Below, one piece after another: positions 6,677 through 12,796 of a stretch of DNA of 15,213 nt. Numbering within the stretch: the stretch's first letter is position 1; the number at the start of each line of letters is the position of its first letter. A program made the translations under genes and the position numbers. Source of the DNA: JBLIDK01 sp047632595 (GTDB lineage: Bacteria > Bacteroidota > Bacteroidia > Sphingobacteriales > Sphingobacteriaceae); contig JBLIDK010000045.1 of the NCBI GenBank assembly GCA_047632595.1, positions 1 through 15,213 on the forward strand. Reading direction: 5' to 3'. The notes under the pieces were generated by a model. The model was given only the letters and a program-made list of their open reading frames with translations. It searched no databases and had not been told where the DNA came from.

Positions 6677-7906
6677 ATGAAAGATTGGAAAGACTTTAGT
6701 GAATTAATAATCAATAAACTTAAATCTCAAAAAGTAAAGTTTATTGAAGAAGATTGGGTTGAAATGGAAAAACTTTTGGATAGGGAGATTCCAATAAACT
6801 CAAATTCAAATTCTAACCCAAAAGGAGGTTTAACTACACTTCTTAGCTTTTCATTAATTGCCTTAATCATTGGAGTTAATAGCGAAAGAATTTCTCCAGA
6901 TTCCTCATATATAGATGCTGTATCACCCCCTACTTTTTCTTTAATAAATACCAATGCGTTATTGGAAAAAAGCAGTTCATTTATTAAGGAGGATTCAAAG
7001 GATAATAATAGTATTCATACTGTTGAGGTGGATCTCTTACAAAATCTACCTTCTAATTCAATCAATGCATTTATTAACCCAATTGGAAAATATTATGTGA
7101 GTCAAATTACTTTTAATGAATTGACTCTAGGTATTAATCATTCTACAACACCAAATGAAGAAGATGAAGTGGCTATTTTATTTGCTTCTTTAAATCCAGT
7201 AAATGGGTTAATGATGAATTCCACGAAAAATGAATTAATTGAATCGATGAGAGAGTCTTTTAATATATACGACAAAAAGTATAGCAAGCGTACTCGTGAT
7301 TTATCAAGCAAAAGGCATTACGCTGAAATAATTTTAGGTACTACTGCTAATTCTTCGGCTCCGTATTTTTCTAATTCAACTGATAAATTCTTTGGAGTTA
7401 AATTTTCTAAAACTTTAACAACAAGTATTAGCGCTAGCACTGGCATAATTCATAAAACTATCGGACTTGAATCTTTCAATTTGAGTGAAACCTATGAGGT
7501 TGCTCACGACATTTTTGGAATGGCTACGCAAATTCAAAGTGTTTCGCCTAATAGGCTATATATGGTGGAAATGCCAATTTCAGCACAAGTAAACCTTGGT
7601 GATAGGCACCTTTTATATTCAGGAATGAACTTGGCATATGTTTATACATCTTCGTTTGACGTAACAAATTCAAGCAGTGAGACCCAAGAAACTCAAACTC
7701 AGTGGGGAAATGATGGCCGTTTTAATTCCGTTTCAATGGGATTACATGCGGGTTATAAAATTAGACTAGAAGGTAACTTAAGTGCTGGAATGGAATATAC
7801 TCATGGGCTTTCAGACCTTACTAATAATGAATTTTACAGTAATTCTGAGAAGAGTTTTGAAAGAAATTTGAAAATTTCAATCGCTTATAGACTAATAAAC
7901 TTTTAA
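6677..7906 (+). CDS. Anti-sigma-like membrane protein fused to an outer-membrane beta-barrel-like domain
   Basis: This 409-residue protein has three parts. Residues 1-50 are charged and presumably cytoplasmic, with the pattern EEDWVEMEKLLD (24-35) seen at the start of many Bacteroidota proteins encoded next to ECF sigma factors. A single short hydrophobic segment (about 51-67, GLTTLLSFSLIALIIGV) would span the inner membrane. About 140 low-complexity, Ser/Asn-rich residues follow as a periplasmic stretch. From about 212 to the end the sequence alternates like amphipathic beta strands (YAEIILGTTANS, FFGVKFSKTLTTSISAS, YMVEMPISAQVNL, LYSGMNLAYVYTS, SVSMGLHAGYKIRL, LSAGMEYTHGL, LKISIAYRLINF) and ends in Phe, as in 8-stranded outer-membrane barrels. 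It has no cleavable signal peptide. I infer that it ties the sigma factor to the outer membrane. No canonical zinc anti-sigma motif is present, so the anti-sigma role rests on position and the N-terminal pattern. Confidence 0.8.
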   Translation: MKDWKDFSELIINKLKSQKVKFIEEDWVEMEKLLDREIPINSNSNSNPKGGLTTLLSFSLIALIIGVNSERISPDSSYIDAVSPPTFSLINTNALLEKSSSFIKEDSKDNNSIHTVEVDLLQNLPSNSINAFINPIGKYYVSQITFNELTLGINHSTTPNEEDEVAILFASLNPVNGLMMNSTKNELIESMRESFNIYDKKYSKRTRDLSSKRHYAEIILGTTANSSAPYFSNSTDKFFGVKFSKTLTTSISASTGIIHKTIGLESFNLSETYEVAHDIFGMATQIQSVSPNRLYMVEMPISAQVNLGDRHLLYSGMNLAYVYTSSFDVTNSSSETQETQTQWGNDGRFNSVSMGLHAGYKIRLEGNLSAGMEYTHGLSDLTNNEFYSNSEKSFERNLKISIAYRLINF

Positions 7907-7909
7907 TTA

Positions 7910-9061
7910 ATGAGGTCGTTCATTAAACATATGCTCTTTCTACTGCTTACACTGACTTTATTTCAGTGCAAGCCAATAGATACACCTAAGCCAAATACAG
8001 AGGATAATCCTGTGTTTCAATTTGATTTAGAGGTCAATGGTTCAACTAAAGCTTTTGGTACTGGAAAAGACGGATATAGAATGTTTACTTCTTATTCACT
8101 CGACTCATTAAATGTTTATTCATTTATTGGCGAACTAAAGAGTGATATCTGCCAAGAATGTCCTTCCTTAAAATTTACTATTAGGGACAAATATTTAGCT
8201 AGTTCAAGTGGTATAACAGCCATAAGTGAATCGGTTCAACTTGGTGAGACTTCATATAGATTAGCGCTACCAACTTTTCATACTCTGGTACAGTTTAAGG
8301 TGGTTCAAATTGACCAAAAAGCGCCTACTATGTTATTTTGGGACTTTGGAGACGGTACCGACACCAGTGCTTCTAATTTATTAACTGTGGAACATTCCTA
8401 TGATATTTTAAGCCCAAGTAGTGTTGCAACAAAATCAATTGCAAGTTTTCCAACATTTAGCAGTACTCTTAAGAGAGATTTAGAATTAGAGACTCGACCA
8501 TTTGAAGCAGATTATTACTATAATTTTTCTGGTTTAACTTATGATTTTTATCCTCTAATTGGGCAGCATCTTAATCCACTAAATCCAACTAAATACACCT
8601 GGGATTTTGGTGATGGGAATACTTCATCGGATAAAAACCTTCAACACACCTATGCAAATAAAGGGAGTTATAAAGTTTGCCTAATAGTAGAGAACCAAAA
8701 AACATTAGCTACTTCAACTTTTTGTAGAAATATAAAAGTAGGTACCCCCGACTCTGCCGCAGTTACTCACGACTATGTAATGACTTTAATAGAAAGTCCT
8801 GAAATAACCAAACTAAGCTTAGGGACTGTCATGCTAGAATACACAAACGAAATTGGTGAAAAATATAGCAGTGCTTTAAACAGACAAAGTGCTATTTCAG
8901 TTCTAAATATTAATGAAATTAAAGATTTTGAAGAAAATGGGCAAGGCCAAAAAACGATCTTAATAAAGTTAATTGGAGGCTGTCAATTAATTAATAAGAA
9001 CAATGAAAAAATAGACCTAGAAATTAAGCCTAGCACGGTTGCTGTGGCTTATCCTGGGTGA
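7910..9061 (+). CDS. PKD-domain lipoprotein, third gene of the sigma operon
   Basis: The 383-residue product starts with a lipoprotein-type signal (MRSFIKHMLFLLLTLTLFQC), with Cys20 as probable lipidation site. The -1 Gln is atypical for a lipobox, so a plain signal peptide is an alternative. The region 25-95 is unassigned and contains CQEC. PKD domain 1 centres on FWDFGDGTD (about 143-150) and is unusual in having a long insertion before the next recognisable part. PKD domain 2 (about 205-277) has TWDFGDGNTS and GSYKVCLIVEN. A C-terminal region of about 105 residues (from about 278) matches nothing I know. There is no T9SS sorting domain. It begins 3 nt after the barrel-fusion gene, so it is almost certainly cotranslated with the sigma pair. 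It may be a surface or periplasmic partner of the barrel protein, which is inference from position. PKD2 is similar to PKD1 of the protein at 1966. Confidence 0.85.
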   Translation: MRSFIKHMLFLLLTLTLFQCKPIDTPKPNTEDNPVFQFDLEVNGSTKAFGTGKDGYRMFTSYSLDSLNVYSFIGELKSDICQECPSLKFTIRDKYLASSSGITAISESVQLGETSYRLALPTFHTLVQFKVVQIDQKAPTMLFWDFGDGTDTSASNLLTVEHSYDILSPSSVATKSIASFPTFSSTLKRDLELETRPFEADYYYNFSGLTYDFYPLIGQHLNPLNPTKYTWDFGDGNTSSDKNLQHTYANKGSYKVCLIVENQKTLATSTFCRNIKVGTPDSAAVTHDYVMTLIESPEITKLSLGTVMLEYTNEIGEKYSSALNRQSAISVLNINEIKDFEENGQGQKTILIKLIGGCQLINKNNEKIDLEIKPSTVAVAYPG

Positions 9062-9065
9062 AGAA

Positions 9066-9163
9066 AATAAGGCAAAGATCATACGGTAAACTACTGGAAG
9101 GTTTTTGAAATATTGTAGGAGTATATTAAAGTATCCTTCTATTACCGTTTGACTTGCCTTATT
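9066..9163 (+). repeat. Large imperfect inverted repeat between the sigma operon and the Kelch cluster
   Basis: AATAAGGCAA (9066-9075) pairs perfectly with TTGCCTTATT (9154-9163). ACGGTAA (9083-9089) then pairs with TTACCGT (9142-9148), and GAAGG (9097-9101) with CCTTC (9135-9139). The arms are separated by internal loops of 7/5 and 7/2 nt and a 33-nt central loop. There is no T run after the outer arm, so it is not a classical terminator. It could be an RNA regulatory hairpin, a processing site, or a small MITE-like insertion with about 24-nt imperfect terminal repeats. Confidence 0.65.
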
Positions 9164-9190
9164 AAAGGTAATAAATTAAAATTAAATAAT

Positions 9191-9472
9191 ATGAATAAGT
9201 GTATAACAACATCCTTAATAATTGGATTTCTTGGAATTTCCAATGTGTTTAGCCAAGAAGTAAAAACAGTGGTAATAGGAACTGAAAACATTCTAGTTGA
9301 GCCCTCTGCCATTCTTCAGTTTGCAACTACTCAACACGGTATATTAATTCCAAGAATGGAAACTAACAAAAGAGACCTAATTGTAAACCCGGCGGAAGGT
9401 TTGATGATTTACAATCTAGACTCCAAAACCATTGAATATTTTGATGGAACACTTTGGAGAAGGTTATACTAA
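9191..9472 (+). CDS. Short secreted protein: shared N-terminal head module only
   Basis: The ATG at 9191 is chosen over an upstream TTG at 9149 because it directly begins a signal peptide (MNKCITTSLIIGFLGISNVFS, then Q22). The mature 71 residues are just the module that opens each larger protein downstream. It reads EPSAILQFATTQHGILIPRM, TNKRDLIVNPAEGLMIYN and FDGTLWRRLY, matching the pattern PSAIL-L-S---G-L-PR-TT-ERD-I-NPA-GL-IYN-DSK-----F-----W--L. Similar segments occur widely at the N-terminus of Bacteroidota surface proteins and resemble phage tail-fibre parts. The frame ends with a stop just after the module, where its paralogues continue with C-x-C and an Ig-like domain. It may be a functional mini-protein or a truncated copy. 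It is 26 nt before A1. Confidence 0.78.
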   Translation: MNKCITTSLIIGFLGISNVFSQEVKTVVIGTENILVEPSAILQFATTQHGILIPRMETNKRDLIVNPAEGLMIYNLDSKTIEYFDGTLWRRLY

Positions 9473-9498
9473 AAAAGAAACGCTTTAAAACGTAATCC

Positions 9499-11394
9499 AT
9501 GAAAAGTGTGAAAATTCTTTTATTAACCTTCATTTTCTTTGTAGTTACCAATGTTGTGGCACAAGATAATTTGGCAATTGGTACCTCTACCCCTTCTGCT
9601 ACGGCTATTTTAGACCTTGTTTCAGATAGCTTAGGGTTTTTACCCACTAAACTCACAACAGCAGAGCGTGATTTAATTACAAACCCTGCTAATGGGCTAT
9701 TTATTTATAATAAAGACTCTAAATGTATAAACGTATTTGATAACCTAAAAGGCTGGCAAAGCTTGTGCGGTTGCAATGCTCAAGCCGGGACTATTAGTTT
9801 AACAGAAAATTGGTTGTGTATTGGTGGTTCTTCAGAGATCACACTTACGGGTTCAAGAGGTATTGTTGAGTGGCAAAGTTCTACAGATGGTTCAAACTTT
9901 TCAACCATTCCCAAAGAAAATGACACTTATTTAAGAATTAAAAACTTAGGTGACACCACTTTTTACCGTGCAATACTTACTGATGGAAATTGTGATCCAG
10001 ATACTAGTGAAGTAGTTAAAATTGATGTTGAATTTGTTCCTCCTTTAGCACCACTAACTATTTATGGTCCAGATTCTTTTTGCACAGATCAAATTGGGTA
10101 CTTATCTGTTGATAATGACCCTTCTATTGGCACCTACATATGGACGGTTTCTAGCGGAACAACGGTTTTAAGTGGTCATGGCACTGATAGTATAAAAGTG
10201 CACTACGGTGTAGATGATGCTTCTGTATGTATTCAAACAAAAAACGCCTGCTTAAGCACTACTACTTGCCAGACATTTAGACACTTAAATGTTAAAACAC
10301 CAACACAAATTTCAGGTATTTTTTCTTTTTGTGAGGATATGGATAGCGTAGTTTACAAAGTAACCCCTGTAAAAGACGCTATTTCGTATGAATGGAAAAT
10401 TGAAAATGTAAAGGATTATGAGTACTTCGATAATGCAGGAGATAGTGTTTTTCTAAATTTGTTTTCATCAGGTTCTGGAAGTATTTGTGTTCGAGGCATA
10501 AACTGTAACGATACTACTGAATGGTTTTGCCAGGAAATTATAGCTAGGGATTATTGGACGAGAAAAGCCGATTTTCCTAGTGCTTCTAAAGATGGAACAT
10601 TCAATTTTGTAATTAATGATATTATTTATGTTGGAGGAGGTAAACCTACTGCAGTAAATAACACAAGTTTTGTTGATTTTTATGCCTACGATCCTTCAAC
10701 AGATATATGGACTAAAAAGGCGGATGTTCCTTATGGTGTTAGCTGGGCCAGTTCATTTGCCGTTGGAGGATTAGGCTATGTAGTTTGTGGTGCTAACCCA
10801 GTAAGTCAATCTGCTTTGAATTTAGTATCAGAGTATAATCCGACTAATGATACCTGGACCCAAAAGACACCCTTTGTAGAAGGCTTAGCTAGGTTTAAAA
10901 CAATAGATTTCGTTATAAACGATACTGCCTACATAGGATTTGGTGATAATCCAAATGGGGCTATGGATGATGTATACAGGTACAATCAAGCTTCTGACAC
11001 ATGGACACAAAGAGCTAGCGGACCTGTGATAACTTATGGAGGTCACGGCACTAATCATGAGGGCTATGGCTATTCGGTAAATGTGGAAAATGGAAATAAT
11101 CTTGCAGTATATAACCATCAAACTGATTCTTGGACTATTCCAAGTTCATATCCTGGTCCTTCAACTGAAGGCATGGTTAGCTTTAGTGTAGGGGGCTATT
11201 ATTATGTATTAGGTGGTTATCCAAAGACAAATAGATTAGATCAATATGATAGTGCAACAAATTCTTGGAAACCTATGAAAGCAGCTCCAATCCAAATGAG
11301 TGATGCCGTTGCAAGAAGAATTGGAAATAAAGTGTATATAGGTGTTGGCGACTCAAAATATTGGTACGAGTACTGTCCAGAAAGAAAATATTAA
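9499..11394 (+). CDS. Type A secreted Kelch-propeller protein (A1): head, Ig-like, two PKD-like, Kelch
   Basis: The 631 residues comprise a signal peptide (1-21, ...TNVVA, then Q22), the head module (about 23-92, ending SLCGC), and an Ig-like domain (about 93-181). The Ig-like domain has LCIGGSSEITLTGSRGIVEW, DTTFYRAILTDGNCDPDTS and three Cys. Two PKD-like domains follow (about 182-267 and 268-352), each with the P--I-G-x-SFC start and an SI-V/SICVR-like strand. A Kelch beta-propeller covers about 353-631. Kelch blades are marked by the [D/N]-x-W-T repeats: YWTRKADFP, TDIWTKKADVP, NDTWTQKTPF, SDTWTQRASGP, TDSWTIPSSYPG and TNSWKPMKAAP, so six blades. The C-terminal WYEYCP strand likely closes the ring. 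No enzymatic residues, T9SS domain or lipobox are seen. Kelch propellers usually bind proteins or glycans. It is paired with B1 (22 nt downstream). Confidence 0.9.
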   Translation: MKSVKILLLTFIFFVVTNVVAQDNLAIGTSTPSATAILDLVSDSLGFLPTKLTTAERDLITNPANGLFIYNKDSKCINVFDNLKGWQSLCGCNAQAGTISLTENWLCIGGSSEITLTGSRGIVEWQSSTDGSNFSTIPKENDTYLRIKNLGDTTFYRAILTDGNCDPDTSEVVKIDVEFVPPLAPLTIYGPDSFCTDQIGYLSVDNDPSIGTYIWTVSSGTTVLSGHGTDSIKVHYGVDDASVCIQTKNACLSTTTCQTFRHLNVKTPTQISGIFSFCEDMDSVVYKVTPVKDAISYEWKIENVKDYEYFDNAGDSVFLNLFSSGSGSICVRGINCNDTTEWFCQEIIARDYWTRKADFPSASKDGTFNFVINDIIYVGGGKPTAVNNTSFVDFYAYDPSTDIWTKKADVPYGVSWASSFAVGGLGYVVCGANPVSQSALNLVSEYNPTNDTWTQKTPFVEGLARFKTIDFVINDTAYIGFGDNPNGAMDDVYRYNQASDTWTQRASGPVITYGGHGTNHEGYGYSVNVENGNNLAVYNHQTDSWTIPSSYPGPSTEGMVSFSVGGYYYVLGGYPKTNRLDQYDSATNSWKPMKAAPIQMSDAVARRIGNKVYIGVGDSKYWYEYCPERKY

Positions 11395-11422
11395 TAAAAA
11401 ACCATTTTAGCAAAATATGATT

Positions 11423-12775
11423 ATGAAATTGAAAAGTCTTTTTATGGTATTGGGTTTAATGGTATCGATCGTTCAAGCGCAAAATTTAAGTATTGGGTCT
11501 CCAATAATTGAAGAATCCGCTATACTAAAGTTGAATTCCTCAGAAAAAGGAATGCTAGCGCCAAGATTGACCACTTCTGAAAGGGACGCAATTTCAAACC
11601 CGGAGGAAAGTTTAGTCATTTTTAACACAGATATAAACTGTTTAGAAATGTTTAGTGAAGGTATTTGGAATTCAATTTGTGCTTGTAATTCATATGCAGG
11701 AACAGCTAACGTAAACCCTTCTTCCGTTGATTTTTGTAATGGTGACATTGTTGAATTAGAAATTGATAGTGCAAACGGTTCTATTCAATGGCAGCAAGAA
11801 ATATTTGACGGTAAATTTTACAATATCGAAGATGCAAATCAAAAAATTTACCAGGTAAAATCTATTTCTTGTAATGTAAGTTATCGAGCCAAAGTGCAAG
11901 ATGGAAGTTGTGAGCCTAAATACTCAAACATACTTTCCACAAATTCTCCATCTATACAGCAATGGCAACTATTATCAGCATGTCCCATAACTCAAGTTGT
12001 TAGCCCTGTTTTCACACTAAATGAGAAGGCTTATGTATTAGATTTAACTGATCCCGTTTCCGTTTATGAATATGACCCATTAACTGATGTTTGGACAAAG
12101 TTAGGAGATGGACCGGATGGTTTAGTTCCTATTAGAGCTTTTAGCCTTAATAACAAAGCCTTTGTTATGACAAACACAAATGTCTGGAGTTTTGATCCCT
12201 ATACCAATATTTGGGTTGAAAAAGGAACTATACCAGCATTCAGTACTACAAATTTTGGATTTTTCACTATAAATAATGTTGCATATTTCGTGGATAAGGG
12301 AAAAGTTCATGCATACTATCCAACTTCAGATTACTGGATAAAACTTCCAAACATGCCATTTACAGGTCCCACATATCTTGTAGATCGTGGAGGTAGAGGA
12401 GTTCAACATGGGAATAAAGCTTATGTTCTATTTGCACACGGAAATCCAGGACAAGAAAATTTTTGGGAATATAACCAGGAAACCCTGGAATGGACTCAAT
12501 TAACTCCACCAGTAACTAACTCTGGTGCTCACGCTAACCCGATCGCTTTTAATTTATGTGGCAAGCTCTATTTTGGTGGATATGGCCAACAATTGGGCAC
12601 TAATCGTTTTTTTAAATACAACATAGCAACGGATTCTTGGAGTTCTATGCCCGACATACCTTATACAAAGTCACAATCATGGGGGCATATTTGGTTTCAA
12701 ATTAATGACATTGGTTATAATGGATCTGGTGGTAATAGCACCGTTACTGATGAATTTTTCAAATTCTGTCCTTAA
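11423..12775 (+). CDS. Type B secreted Kelch-propeller protein (B1): head, Ig-like, Kelch
   Basis: The start at 11423 is preferred over the in-frame ATG at 11417. The context GATTATGA is also found at the starts of A2 and B2, and the shorter form still has a complete signal peptide (MKLKSLFMVLGLMVSIVQA, then Q20). The head module spans about 21-88 (ILKLNSSEKGMLAPRLTTSERDAISNP in two runs) and ends CACNSYAG. An Ig-like domain (about 89-178) has FCNGDIVELEI, SIQWQQ and SYRAKVQDGSC. The Kelch propeller follows at once (about 180-450) with YDPLTDVW, FDPYTNIW, YYPTSDYW, YNQETLEW and YNIATDSW, plus the closing FFKFCP. The two PKD-like domains of type A are absent, which accounts for the roughly 180-residue shorter length. 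It sits 28 nt after A1 and 21 nt before A2 on the same strand. Confidence 0.88.
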   Translation: MKLKSLFMVLGLMVSIVQAQNLSIGSPIIEESAILKLNSSEKGMLAPRLTTSERDAISNPEESLVIFNTDINCLEMFSEGIWNSICACNSYAGTANVNPSSVDFCNGDIVELEIDSANGSIQWQQEIFDGKFYNIEDANQKIYQVKSISCNVSYRAKVQDGSCEPKYSNILSTNSPSIQQWQLLSACPITQVVSPVFTLNEKAYVLDLTDPVSVYEYDPLTDVWTKLGDGPDGLVPIRAFSLNNKAFVMTNTNVWSFDPYTNIWVEKGTIPAFSTTNFGFFTINNVAYFVDKGKVHAYYPTSDYWIKLPNMPFTGPTYLVDRGGRGVQHGNKAYVLFAHGNPGQENFWEYNQETLEWTQLTPPVTNSGAHANPIAFNLCGKLYFGGYGQQLGTNRFFKYNIATDSWSSMPDIPYTKSQSWGHIWFQINDIGYNGSGGNSTVTDEFFKFCP

Positions 12776-12796
12776 AAGAAGGTTAATAACTTGATT

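Noticed and set aside
9066..9163. Ordinary rho-independent terminator for the sigma operon
   Set aside because: The stem is interrupted by large internal loops, the loop is 33 nt, and the outer arm is not followed by a T run.
9149..9190. Longer start (TTG at 9149) for the head-only protein
   Set aside because: It would put a hydrophilic stretch before the signal peptide and overlap the right arm of the hairpin. The ATG at 9191 gives a standard signal peptide.
9363..9656. Minus-strand open frame across the 9191 and 9499 genes
   Set aside because: It spans two good plus-strand genes and their gap, with no recognisable content.
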